From contig JALHJB010000005.1 in NCBI GenBank assembly GCA_022839745.1, positions 62,001-126,000 on the forward strand: a stretch of 64,000 bases of DNA, written 5' to 3'. Made by a program: the position numbers and the translations under genes. The notes below the pieces were generated by a model. It saw only the letters and a program-made list of their open reading frames with translations, was not told where the DNA came from and searched no databases. Shown in pieces: positions 1-7,851 of the stretch. The stretch is from Actinomycetes bacterium. Its GTDB lineage: Bacteria; Actinomycetota; Coriobacteriia; Anaerosomatales; Anaerosomataceae. Position 1 is the stretch's first letter. Every line of letters starts with the position of its first letter.

Positions 1-1
1 T

Positions 2-706
2 GCGATGGTGGGCTCCTCGGGAACCATCCTCACGCTCGTGATGGCCCGCGCGATGAACCGCAACGTGGGCTCGATCCTCACGGGAGCGCAACTCGCCCAG
101 CCCGCCAGCGGCGCACCCTCGGCGGGAGCCGAAGGCGCCCCGGTTGCGCAAGAGAACGCCGCGGCCGCGCCTGCCGCCGCGGGCCCGCCCGACGCGCTGC
201 GCCAGGCCCGGGGCGCCCTTGCCGGCGCCACCTCGGTCATCATCGTCCCCGGCTACGGGATGGCGCTTGCGCAGGCGCAGCACGAGGTGGCCGCGCTCGC
301 GCGGAAGCTCTCGCAAGCGGGTAAGCTCGTTCGCTTCGCGGTGCACCCGGTGGCGGGCCGCATGCCCGGGCACATGCACGTGCTGCTGGCTGAGGCCGAT
401 GTGGACTACGACGACCTCTACGAGATGGACGCCATCAACGACGACTTCGCCACAACGGACGTGGCGATCGTGGTGGGTGCGAGCGATGTGGTGAACCCCG
501 CGGCCATCACCGTTGCCGACACGCCCATCTCGGGCATGCCGATCCTGAGGGTGCACGAAGCCGACACGGTGATCGTCTGCAACCTCGACAGCCGTCCCGG
601 CTACTCGGGCGTCCCCAACCCGCTCTACCAGGACCCAAAGTCTATCCTGCTCTTCGGCGATGCCAAGGAGAGCGTGGCTTCGCTCATCGGAGAACACGCC
701 AGGTAG
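2..706 (+). CDS. pntB: NAD(P) transhydrogenase subunit beta, C-terminal part (5' truncated by window)
   Basis: This is the C-terminal part of the membrane proton-pumping transhydrogenase beta subunit, which exchanges hydride between NADH and NADP+. The visible protein opens with VGSSGTILTLVMARAMNR, typical of the end of the membrane domain. A variable Ala/Pro-rich linker follows, then the NADP-binding domain III with IIVPGYGMALAQAQ, HPVAGRMPGHMHVLLAEA, VGASDVVNPAA and a C-terminal Y-S-G-V-x-N-P-L-Y region. The reading frame is open to the window edge, so the true start lies upstream. The family match is strong; the operon (pntA) is outside the window. Confidence 0.93.
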   Translation, partial: AMVGSSGTILTLVMARAMNRNVGSILTGAQLAQPASGAPSAGAEGAPVAQENAAAAPAAAGPPDALRQARGALAGATSVIIVPGYGMALAQAQHEVAALARKLSQAGKLVRFAVHPVAGRMPGHMHVLLAEADVDYDDLYEMDAINDDFATTDVAIVVGASDVVNPAAITVADTPISGMPILRVHEADTVIVCNLDSRPGYSGVPNPLYQDPKSILLFGDAKESVASLIGEHAR

Positions 707-855
707 GTGCGGCGGGATTCCCGGCATCCATGGCGAATCCTTTCGATGGGTACGTACACGCCGGTGGCAGCAAGAAGTGCGTCTGTGCATTCCTTTCCCC
801 GGCGGTGCAGTATGGATAGCAGCAGGCGAGGCCCACAACGCGAGGTGACGCGACC

Positions 856-1818
856 ATGAAGACAGACGCCGAGCAGTACAGCATCCTGGTGATCGAGGAC
901 TCAGCCACGATCCGGCAGATGATCACGATGGCGCTCCACGAGCGCGGTTATGTCGTGAAGTCCACACCCGACGGCGTCAGCGGGCTGCACGCGCTTGCGG
1001 AGTACACTCCCGACGCCATCCTGCTCGATCTCAATCTGCCCGACATCGACGGGTTCGAGGTCTGTAAGCGCGTCAAGGCCGATCCCCACAGCCGCAACAT
1101 CCCGGTGCTGGTGATGACGAGCCTGGGCGAGCCCGGGTTCGAGATCATGGCCATCGAGGCCGGCGCAGACGATTTCGTCACCAAGCCGGTCGACCCCATG
1201 GTGCTCGACGCCCGCATCCAGATGGTCATCCGCCGTATGCGCAGAGAGCGCTTCGCCAACGCGCTCACCGGTCTGCCCGCCAACGCGCTCACCGAGGAGC
1301 GCATCGCCTTCAAGCTCGTCAGGCAGCAGCCGTTCGGAATCGCCTTCATCGATATCGACGGGTTCCGCGCTTTCAACCTGCGCTATGGCTTCGCCCGGGG
1401 CGACCTGCTGCTCAGGCACGTCACCGGCCTGATCCTGGAGGCGCTGCAGTTCGAGGGATGTGAAGACCCGTTCGTGGGACACATGGGCGCCGACGACTTC
1501 GTGATCATCTGTGACAGCGAGTCGATAGAACCGGTCGCCAACGAAATCGTGAAGGCGTTCGACAGCAGCGTGATGGACTACTACGAGGACGAAGACCGTG
1601 AGCGCGGGTACTTCGTGCTGCGCGACCGCACCGGCGATCAGACGGAGCACGGACCGCTCACGATGTCGATCGCGGTGATCAAGCTGCAGGACTACTTCCC
1701 CGACTCGCCGATCGCGCTTACCGACGTGAGCCACGAGCTTCTAGCGTATGCCTGCCCGCTCCCCGGCAGCAACGTGGTCGTTGAACGCCGCCGTGAGCCC
1801 GGGATGCGCTACCGCTAG
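856..1818 (+). CDS. Response regulator with degenerate GGDEF domain
   Basis: An N-terminal receiver domain (about residues 9-125) has the acidic pair E14/D15, phospho-acceptor D58 in LLDLNLPD and K110 in VTKPVD. From about residue 135 an ALTGLPAN motif opens a GGDEF-like domain, but the signature loop reads GADDF (211-215) instead of GGDEF/GGEEF. Diguanylate cyclase activity is therefore doubtful; it may bind c-di-GMP/GTP or act as a scaffold. The ATG is preceded by a GAGGTGA ribosome site. No partner kinase is adjacent. The gene is convergent with tdk and shares four bases (CTAG) with it, so both stop codons are TAG read on opposite strands. Confidence 0.85.
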   Translation: MKTDAEQYSILVIEDSATIRQMITMALHERGYVVKSTPDGVSGLHALAEYTPDAILLDLNLPDIDGFEVCKRVKADPHSRNIPVLVMTSLGEPGFEIMAIEAGADDFVTKPVDPMVLDARIQMVIRRMRRERFANALTGLPANALTEERIAFKLVRQQPFGIAFIDIDGFRAFNLRYGFARGDLLLRHVTGLILEALQFEGCEDPFVGHMGADDFVIICDSESIEPVANEIVKAFDSSVMDYYEDEDRERGYFVLRDRTGDQTEHGPLTMSIAVIKLQDYFPDSPIALTDVSHELLAYACPLPGSNVVVERRREPGMRYR

Positions 1819-2384
1819 GTGACCGGGCGTCCCGGGACCTGATGGCAGTCGGGGCAGCGTGCCTCGTAGTAGTCGGCGCCACCCACGAGGATCAGCGGCG
1901 AGTCCCACGGCGCAGGAGCACCATCGATGATGCGCTGGGTGCGCGTGGCAACGCCGTGGCACTTCTGGCAGATGGCAGTGAGCAGCGACAGCTCGTCAGC
2001 GAGCGACATGAGCGTGGGCATCACGCCGAACGGCTCTCCGCGGAAGTCCTGATTCAGCCCGGTCACGTAGACCAGACGCCCCTCGGCAAGCAGCCGTTGC
2101 ACCACCGGCGCAAGTCCGTCGCCAAAGAACTGCGCCTCCTCGATGGCCACAACCCGGCATCCCTCGCCGGAGATCTGGTCCGGGCCCTCCACCACCAGGG
2201 CCTCCATCTCGGTGCCGAGGCGCGAGCGGGCCTTGCAGCCATCGCGGGAGTCCACCGAATGCTTGTAGATGACCATCGTGTCGCCGATGATCGAGTGTCG
2301 TGAAAGCAGCCTGATGAGCTCACCGGTCTTGCCGCTGCTCATGCAGCCGGCGATGACGTGCAACCGCCCTACTGTGTCTTCCAT
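1815..2384 (-). CDS. tdk: Thymidine kinase
   Basis: This type II thymidine kinase phosphorylates thymidine to dTMP in the pyrimidine salvage pathway. The 189-residue length is normal. Visible motifs are the P-loop GCMSSGKT (residues 13-20), the Walker-B-like IEEAQFF (81-87), where family members usually have DEAQFF, and two zinc-ligand Cys pairs (CQKC and CPDC) around the lid region. It stands alone on the minus strand, convergent with the response regulator gene. No operon partner is evident. Confidence 0.95.
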   Translation of the reverse strand: MEDTVGRLHVIAGCMSSGKTGELIRLLSRHSIIGDTMVIYKHSVDSRDGCKARSRLGTEMEALVVEGPDQISGEGCRVVAIEEAQFFGDGLAPVVQRLLAEGRLVYVTGLNQDFRGEPFGVMPTLMSLADELSLLTAICQKCHGVATRTQRIIDGAPAPWDSPLILVGGADYYEARCPDCHQVPGRPVT

Positions 2385-2471
2385 ACGTTCCTCCCGGTCC
2401 GCGTCATCCCTGCGTGCAGCATACAGTCCACGCCGTGCAGCTCAAAGCGTGCCGCGGTGGCCCGCCAGGGC

Positions 2472-3680
2472 CTACTCCTCGTCGAATACCGCCTCACATG
2501 AGTCGCGGCCGGGCACCAGGCAGAGCGACTTCCACGCGAACGGGGCTACCGACAGCGTGAGAACACCGGCCAGCAGGCCGGGGGCCCACGGCGTGGTGTT
2601 CTCGAGCAGAAAGCCGCCGATGATCGGAGCGATCACGCGTGTCAGGCTCATGATCGACGTCTGGACGCCGAGCATCGACCCGACCTCCTCCCGGGCCACC
2701 GACTTCGACAGGATGCTCGTCATCATCGTCTGGCCCACCGCGAGACCGAACGCGAGCGGCGGGATGATCGCCAGCAGCAGCGGTACGTTGCGCACGAAGC
2801 CCCAGGCCGCGAGGCACACGCCGCTCACAAGGATCGCGGTCATCAGCAGCGCGTCATCGGAGAAGTGTTTCGTGAGGCGCCCTATCAAACCGCCCTGTAT
2901 CAGCGCGCTCGACAGGCCGAGGAAGCCGAGAAACACCCCGGTCTGGCCGGGCTTGAAACCGAGAGTCGTGAGCGCCCAGAGCGAGAACATCGTCTCGAAG
3001 ATCGCGAAGGAGACGCCGGTGGCGGTGCGCACCGTGAGCACCGGCCGCACACGCGGGTGGGCCAGCGCGGCACGGAACCCGGAGATGTCGAAGATCGCAC
3101 GCTTCTTGTGCGCACGCTTCGCGCGGGCCTCGGCCGTAAGCGACTCCGGGAGGAAGAGCGCCACCGCGGCCATGTTGAGCAGTGCGAGCCCGGCACCGAG
3201 CCACGCAGGTGTGGCGTAGCTGATCTCAGCGAGCAGGCCGCCGGTGACCGGGCCGATCACGAAGCCGAGACCGAACGCCGCGCCGATGAGGCCGAGCGCC
3301 CTCCCGCGCTCCGTGCGATCGGTAACGTCGGTGATGTACGCCTGAGCCACGTTGATGTTGCCGCCGGTGAGGCCGTCGACGATGCGTCCCAGGAACAGTA
3401 CCGGGAGCGATCCGGCAAGCGCGAGGATCACGAACCCGACCGCCGTGCCAAAGACCGATGCCATCAGTACCGGCTTACGCCCATAGTGGTCTGACAGGCG
3501 GCCGAGGAGCGGCGCCCCGAGCAGCTGCGAGAGCGGATAGGCGGCCACGAGCAGTCCGGTCTGGAACTCGGTGGCACCGGTGGAGTCGGCGAGGTACGGA
3601 AGCAGCGGGACCACGATGCCGAGCGCGAGCATGTTCACGAGCATGATCGCGAAGATGATGGCGAGCCGGTGTGTCTTCAT
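2472..3680 (-). CDS. Major facilitator superfamily transporter (TetA/drug-efflux type)
   Basis: A roughly 402-residue membrane protein with about 12 hydrophobic segments. The MFS signature GRLSDHYGRKPVL follows the second membrane segment, and DRTERGRALGLIGAAFGLGF matches the TetA/multidrug-efflux subgroup. The substrate cannot be predicted. I chose the ATG that gives MKTHRLAIIFAIM, because the first membrane helix begins there and the longer open frame runs into the tRNA-Ser region. The ribosome site (GATGGG) is weak. The gene is monocistronic. Confidence 0.85.
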   Translation of the reverse strand: MKTHRLAIIFAIMLVNMLALGIVVPLLPYLADSTGATEFQTGLLVAAYPLSQLLGAPLLGRLSDHYGRKPVLMASVFGTAVGFVILALAGSLPVLFLGRIVDGLTGGNINVAQAYITDVTDRTERGRALGLIGAAFGLGFVIGPVTGGLLAEISYATPAWLGAGLALLNMAAVALFLPESLTAEARAKRAHKKRAIFDISGFRAALAHPRVRPVLTVRTATGVSFAIFETMFSLWALTTLGFKPGQTGVFLGFLGLSSALIQGGLIGRLTKHFSDDALLMTAILVSGVCLAAWGFVRNVPLLLAIIPPLAFGLAVGQTMMTSILSKSVAREEVGSMLGVQTSIMSLTRVIAPIIGGFLLENTTPWAPGLLAGVLTLSVAPFAWKSLCLVPGRDSCEAVFDEE

Positions 3681-3790
3681 GTGCCCATCGTAGCCGGACA
3701 CGGGAGAGCCGTCTGCACGGCGCTGCGCGATCGCGGGCAGACTGACGAACGGACAGCGGCCGGTGGAGCGACACGCTGGCCGGAGACGCA

Positions 3791-3818
3791 CGTGAGCCGC
3801 CCCGGAGGGCGGCTCACG
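3791..3818 (-). terminator. Hairpin downstream of tRNA-Ser(GGA)
   Basis: A perfect 12-bp stem (CGTGAGCCGCCC / GGGCGGCTCACG) with a 4-base loop lies 10 bases past the 3' end of the minus-strand tRNA. No T tract follows, so termination is inferred from the stem and its position. Confidence 0.6.
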
Positions 3819-3828
3819 ATCGTTCGTC

Positions 3829-3921
3829 TGGCGGAGAGTCAGGGATTCGAACCCTGGGTACGGTTCAACACCGCACACACGATTTCCAGTCGTGCTCCTT
3901 CAACCACTCGGACAACTCTCC
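3829..3921 (-). tRNA. tRNA-Ser(GGA), CCA encoded
   Basis: The reverse strand folds as a class II tRNA. The acceptor stem GGAGAGT pairs with ACTCTCC, a long variable arm is present, and TTCGAATC forms the T loop. The anticodon loop CTGGAAA sits between CACGA and TCGTG, giving anticodon GGA. The 3' CCA is encoded. A well-formed promoter lies just upstream. Confidence 0.95.
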
Positions 3922-3954
3922 GGATGCTCCGGCACGCGGCCGAAGTGCATCGAG

Positions 3955-3983
3955 AGTATAGCCGCCGAGAACGGCGCGGGCAA
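3955..3983 (-). promoter_or_regulatory. Sigma-70-like promoter for tRNA-Ser(GGA)
   Basis: On the minus strand a -35 TTGCCC (3978-3983) and a -10 TATACT (3955-3960) are separated by exactly 17 bases. The -10 element lies 33 bases upstream of the mature tRNA 5' end. Confidence 0.65.
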
Positions 3984-4005
3984 TTCGCCCACACCCAACG
4001 TGCCG

Positions 4006-4239
4006 CTAGCAGATGCCGCGCACCTGCCTCGCCGCCGCCTCGGCGATCTGGGTGCCCACGAAGGGCGACAGGTGCCTGGTGAGGTGATCGGACAGCGCGA
4101 TGATGTCGCCGTAGGTGAGCGTCTCACTGTTCTTGCCGATGCGCTTCGCTTCGAGGTCGATGGCCGCACGCGCGAGGACCTGCCCCACGAGCGGGCTCAG
4201 CACGTGTTCGATCTTCTGTGCAACGTCGTTACCCATCAT
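4006..4239 (-). CDS. Small uncharacterised protein (77 aa)
   Basis: Not recognised. It is a short, mostly helical, soluble-looking protein (starts MMGNDVAQKIEHVL) with no signal peptide, membrane segment or metal motif; one Cys is at the C-terminus. Support for its being real comes from an AAGGG ribosome site six bases before the ATG and from the ATGA overlap with the stop codon of the upstream membrane-protein gene, which implies translational coupling. It is probably a small partner or regulator of that neighbour; function unknown. Confidence 0.65.
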   Translation of the reverse strand: MMGNDVAQKIEHVLSPLVGQVLARAAIDLEAKRIGKNSETLTYGDIIALSDHLTRHLSPFVGTQIAEAAARQVRGIC

Positions 4240-4706
4240 GCACGCCCTTCGGAGGCTTCCGGACCTCCGGCGTCCGGGTCCAGCACGGTCGCCAGGATCT
4301 CCTCCTCGCCGGCAAGCAGGCCCTGGAAGCGCATCATGGCCTGACGCACGCGGTAGAAGTACACGCCGAAGAGCACGATGGCGACGAGCGCCAGCAGGTC
4401 GGCACCGAGCCTCACGTGGTCTGCTGAGACGCCGACGGGAGCGATGCGCTCCACCCAGCCGGCGAGCACGGACGCGGCGAGGCAGATGACCGCGAGCACC
4501 GCGAAGGAGATGTTGTCGGCGATCGCCGCTCCGCTGGCCAGCCGTCGCAGCGACAGCATCACCAGCAACAACGCGGCGGCCGCAAGCAGCGCGGCGCCTC
4601 CGGCGCCGGAACTCAGCAGGACCGGCACGTCGCCGCTCGCCGCATACGCGACCGATGGCAGCATGAACACAAGCACCGGTGCGATGACGGTAGCGCGACG
4701 CAGCAT
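4236..4706 (-). CDS. Uncharacterised membrane protein (156 aa)
   Basis: The start giving MLRRATVIAPVLVFMLPSVA was chosen because a GAGGAGG ribosome site precedes it and a signal-peptide-like N-terminus with an AYA-A cleavage site follows. Three further hydrophobic stretches are visible (roughly residues 30-55, 63-82 and 95-118), followed by a cytoplasmic-looking acidic tail. No catalytic motif is seen. It overlaps the following 77-residue gene by four bases, so the two are expressed as a pair. Function unknown. Confidence 0.7.
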   Translation of the reverse strand: MLRRATVIAPVLVFMLPSVAYAASGDVPVLLSSGAGGAALLAAAALLLVMLSLRRLASGAAIADNISFAVLAVICLAASVLAGWVERIAPVGVSADHVRLGADLLALVAIVLFGVYFYRVRQAMMRFQGLLAGEEEILATVLDPDAGGPEASEGRA

Positions 4707-4847
4707 GACGTCCTCCTCAATACCCCTTCGGATCGATACTTCGTACATCGGCCCAAAACACCATCTCCTCAAGACGAACGGCGCCAATCATCTGATGAAC
4801 GGTATGGATGCCCACCTGTCACACTGTGCCCGATGTGCGGCACGCGC

Positions 4848-4875
4848 GAGGCCCGGGCGCTGTCGCCCGGGCCTC
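4848..4875 (-). terminator. Terminator hairpin after the DUF2207 gene
   Basis: A perfect 12-bp stem, GAGGCCCGGGCG / CGCCCGGGCCTC, with loop CTGT sits 38 bases past the stop codon of the minus-strand membrane protein gene. Confidence 0.65.
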
Positions 4876-4913
4876 GGTAACCGTCACCGTATGTGCCGCC
4901 ACCGGCCGCGCCG

Positions 4914-6767
4914 CTAGCCGGCGCCGCCGCCTCCGCCGCCGCCGCCTCCACCGCCGCCCCCGGAGAAGCCTCCCCCGCCGCCGGACGACGATGAACTGTG
5001 ACTGGAGGCGATGCTGGCCACGCTCGACACGCCCTGAGAGAGCGAGCTCATCGGCGATATCCCGTTCGCGCCCGGGCTGGTCATCCACATCCATGTGCCC
5101 ATCATCGGGTCGGTCATGACCTGCGGCACCTTCATCTGCAGGCTCTTGATCACCTGGTCCGCGATGCCGAAGACCACCGCAAGCGTCAGGAAGTGGCGCC
5201 ACAGCACCACCGACTCCGGCGGCTTCTCATCCATACGGCCGAAGTCCTTGAGGTAGTTGCGCACACCCTCGTACTGCGCGGCCAACTCCGCGGCCTCGGG
5301 CGAACGTCGCTTCATCTGCGTGCCGAACCCGATGATCGCGGCGCCAACGGGCAAGGTCCACACGAGCGGCCAGATGCTGGAACCCAGCACGATGGGCAGC
5401 ATCCCGAGAGCGGCGGTGGCCACGCCAAGCGCCACGAAGCCGCCTACGGCCTTCCCGCCCTTGGCCTCGAGCAGCCCGCGCTTGGTGATCTCCTCCTCGG
5501 CCTTGCTCCTGAACAGCGACACACCACTGCCCCAGATGTCGGCCTTGCCCTTCTTCTTGGCGAGCTCCTTGAGCTCCTCCATGGTCACGGTGTCCGCGGC
5601 GGCCATGTCACGGAAGATGAGTTCGATCACGCGCTTCTCGCTACCGGCGAGCCCCTTCTCGGCATCCCTGCGGCGCGTGAGCCGGTACGTCTCCACCTGC
5701 TTGCTCGAGAGGCCGAAGAGCACCTTGTCCTCGTGTGCGGTCCGCTCGATGCCCACGACGCCCCGATCGATCAGGTCCATGAGCGTGGCGGGAAACGCCG
5801 TGTCCGAGGGCGCGCCCATGTTCATGAGCGCGGAGACCTGCCCGGGAGGCATGTCCGACGGCAGGTCACGGTAGTAGTCGCCCTGGAACGTGGTCTTGTG
5901 CTCCTTGCCATGCTTGAGCCAGTACCTGACGGTGGCGATGAGCGCCACGATCGGCACTATGGCCACGAGCAGCAACGAGCCCCAGTACGCGATGCGCGAC
6001 CAGAACCGTTTCTGGTTCGCCTCCCGCGCCCACGCCCCTTCCTCGTCAAGGATCGTCTGGAGCCGGTCCTGCGGCTCGACGGGCGCTGCGGCGAGCACCT
6101 CGGCGGGAAACGCCACGCGGGCCTCAACGAACGTGAGCGCTGGGAGCTTGGCGAGTATGAGGTCCACGGTGCCGTCGTCGTTCAGCACGACCTCGCCCTC
6201 GAGCGGGCCGTGCGCCCATGCTCGGACGTCGTCTCGCGTCACGCCGCCAGGCAGAGAGATGTGCACGCGGATGTCCTCGGAGGGCAGGTCCCACCGGTCG
6301 CCGATGAACTTCCAGTAGAGCTCGCCGGTGTCCTGCCAGCGCTTCGCCGCGCCCGCGACGCGGTATCGCAACGTGAGCGTGTGCTCGGTGTCCGCGGCGC
6401 GGAAGTACGCGCGCGCGTCCACCACGACCCCGTTGTCGGCGACGGTGTACGTCTGCGGGGTGCGATTGGGGTCCTCGCCGTAGATGTCCGAGAACGCGTA
6501 CTCGCCCTCGGGGCCGCTGATCCCCAGTACCTCGATGTCGCTGGCGTGCCCGTAGTCGAGCTCCCAGTAGGCGAACGTGTACTCACCGGTGAAGTCGTAC
6601 GTGCGCTCCTCGGTGACCGTCATCGAGCCGTCCGGAGCGACCTGCGCGTCTATCCATACGCGGGTCATCTCGTACGACTTCGCGAACGCCGATGGCACTC
6701 CGAGCGCGATCGCCGCCGCCATCGCGAGTGCCACCACGGCCCCCGCCCGCACGAGCCAGCGCCTCAT
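4914..6767 (-). CDS. DUF2207 (YciQ-type) membrane protein with Gly/Ser-rich tail
   Basis: A 617-residue protein with a cleavable signal sequence ending near PSAFA. A beta-rich extracytoplasmic region (about 30-225) has the DUF2207 pattern V-x-E-x-x-T-Y-D-F-T-G. A membrane segment lies near 255-285, followed by a cytoplasmic region and two close membrane helices near 425-475. The last ~45 residues are almost only Gly and Ser and end in a long Gly run; such tails are common in this family. The role is unknown. GGGGGA precedes the ATG. It lies 10 bases after tadA on the same strand, so co-transcription with tadA is likely. Confidence 0.8.
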   Translation of the reverse strand: MRRWLVRAGAVVALAMAAAIALGVPSAFAKSYEMTRVWIDAQVAPDGSMTVTEERTYDFTGEYTFAYWELDYGHASDIEVLGISGPEGEYAFSDIYGEDPNRTPQTYTVADNGVVVDARAYFRAADTEHTLTLRYRVAGAAKRWQDTGELYWKFIGDRWDLPSEDIRVHISLPGGVTRDDVRAWAHGPLEGEVVLNDDGTVDLILAKLPALTFVEARVAFPAEVLAAAPVEPQDRLQTILDEEGAWAREANQKRFWSRIAYWGSLLLVAIVPIVALIATVRYWLKHGKEHKTTFQGDYYRDLPSDMPPGQVSALMNMGAPSDTAFPATLMDLIDRGVVGIERTAHEDKVLFGLSSKQVETYRLTRRRDAEKGLAGSEKRVIELIFRDMAAADTVTMEELKELAKKKGKADIWGSGVSLFRSKAEEEITKRGLLEAKGGKAVGGFVALGVATAALGMLPIVLGSSIWPLVWTLPVGAAIIGFGTQMKRRSPEAAELAAQYEGVRNYLKDFGRMDEKPPESVVLWRHFLTLAVVFGIADQVIKSLQMKVPQVMTDPMMGTWMWMTSPGANGISPMSSLSQGVSSVASIASSHSSSSSGGGGGFSGGGGGGGGGGGGGAG

Positions 6768-6777
6768 CGCGTCCCCC

Positions 6778-7245
6778 TTATCCGTTGTCGCGCGAGACCC
6801 GCAGGCCCCGGAAGAACTCTTTCAGTAGATTCCCGCACTCGTCGGCCAGCACACCGGCAGCCACCTCATAGCGATGGTTGAGCCGGGGGTCCGCCGAGAG
6901 GTCGAACAGCGTGCCCACCGCACCCGCCTTGGGGTCCGCGGCGCCGTACACCAGCCGGTCGATGCGCGCGTTCACCAGCGCCCCCGCGCACATCGGGCAC
7001 GGCTCGAGCGTCACGTAGAGCGTGCACCCCGAGAGCCGCCACCTGCCGAGCTTCTCCGCCCCGTCGCGTATCGCGATCATCTCGGCATGCGCGGTGGGGT
7101 CGGCCGCCGACTCGCGCGCGTTGCGGCCGTGGGCCACAACGGCGCCGTCGCAGACAAGCACAGCGCCGATCGGCACCTCGCCTTCGCTCGCGGCCAGGCG
7201 GGCTTGCTCGATGGCGAGCCTCATGTAGAGAGCGTCTTCATCCAT
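6778..7245 (-). CDS. tadA: tRNA-specific adenosine deaminase
   Basis: This zinc deaminase converts A34 to inosine in tRNA-Arg(ACG), letting it read CGU, CGC and CGA. The motif HAEM supplies one zinc ligand and the catalytic Glu, and PCPMCAGA supplies the two Cys ligands. The length is 155 residues with the ATG at MDEDALYMRL; the longer frame upstream is Pro/Gly repeat sequence and is not conserved-looking. Its substrate, tRNA-Arg(ACG), is encoded in this window at 16.1 kb. Confidence 0.92.
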   Translation of the reverse strand: MDEDALYMRLAIEQARLAASEGEVPIGAVLVCDGAVVAHGRNARESAADPTAHAEMIAIRDGAEKLGRWRLSGCTLYVTLEPCPMCAGALVNARIDRLVYGAADPKAGAVGTLFDLSADPRLNHRYEVAAGVLADECGNLLKEFFRGLRVSRDNG

Positions 7246-7297
7246 GCACCGGATGCTACACCACGCGCTGCGTGCGCGAGTGCTCGCCAGGCCGCAC

Positions 7298-7369
7298 GGT
7301 GGCGTACCGGCACCCGGTGGCGTACCGGTCCAGGGTGGCATACCGGTCCACGATGTCGTGCCGACGCCC
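7298..7369. repeat. Four tandem 18-bp imperfect repeats
   Basis: Units start at 7298, 7316, 7334 and 7352. The first three follow GGTGGCRTACCGGYNCNN closely; the fourth (GATGTCGTGCCGACGCCC) is degenerate. They lie between the start of tadA and the PadR promoter, outside any convincing gene. They could be protein-binding iterons or relics of a repeat; nothing in the sequence decides this. Confidence 0.75.
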
Positions 7370-7394
7370 CGCGACACTTGAGCGAAATCGATGC

Positions 7395-7442
7395 TTGACT
7401 ATTGTGTACTTCACACTATTCTGAGTACCAACTAGTGTGAAG
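7395..7442 (+). promoter_or_regulatory. Promoter and palindromic operator of the PadR unit
   Basis: A -35 TTGACT (7395-7400) and a -10 TATTCT (7417-7422) are 16 bases apart. A perfect inverted repeat, CTTCACACTA (7409-7418) and TAGTGTGAAG (7433-7442), separated by 14 bases, overlaps the spacer/-10 and the expected transcription start. This is the expected layout for autorepression by the PadR protein encoded 44 bases downstream. Confidence 0.65.
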
Positions 7443-7485
7443 CTGATACTACTGCCGGTGCGAGAGCCTGGGAAAGGGGTGTCCC

Positions 7486-7851
7486 GTGAGCGAGGTCGCA
7501 GACTCAGCAGTACGCAAGTTCCAAAAGGAACTGAACGCGGGGACCGTCGCGCTCGTGCTGCTGTCCGTGCTCCGCCGGTCAAAGGAGCCGCTCTACGGCT
7601 ACCAGATCGCGAAGCGCCTGGAGGAGACGGAAAGCAGCGGCATGGCGATCAAGCAGGGCACGCTCTATCCGGTGCTTCGCTCGCTCGAAGCCCAGGGCCT
7701 GCTCTCGAGCCGGGTCGAGCCATCGGTGAGCGGCCCTCCCCGCAAGTACTACTCGATCACCGGCGACGGAATCGAGGTCCTCGGCGCCTGGACCGAGGTG
7801 TGGCGCAAGACGCGCGCGTTCGTGGAGACGACACTGGAAGGGGGTCGCTGA
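7486..7851 (+). CDS. PadR family transcriptional regulator
   Basis: A 121-residue winged-helix protein. The PadR pattern is visible as LYGYQIAKRLEE, then GTLYPVLRSLEAQGLL, then PPRKYYSITGDG. The GTG start has AAAGGGG upstream. It probably represses its own operon through the 10-bp inverted repeat in the promoter. The next gene starts over its stop codon and encodes a DUF1700-like membrane protein, a typical PadR partner arrangement. Confidence 0.9.
   Translation: MSEVADSAVRKFQKELNAGTVALVLLSVLRRSKEPLYGYQIAKRLEETESSGMAIKQGTLYPVLRSLEAQGLLSSRVEPSVSGPPRKYYSITGDGIEVLGAWTEVWRKTRAFVETTLEGGR

Noticed and set aside
4998..6881. 627-residue plus-strand frame opposite the DUF2207 gene
   Set aside because: Low-complexity His/Arg/Glu composition and no start signal; a shadow frame.
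7298..7369. CRISPR array
   Set aside because: Repeats are directly tandem with no unique spacers and no cas genes are present.
7246..7485. SRP RNA gene near tadA
   Set aside because: The conserved GGAAGG-x-AGCAG apical loop is absent; the interval holds the 18-bp repeats and the PadR promoter.
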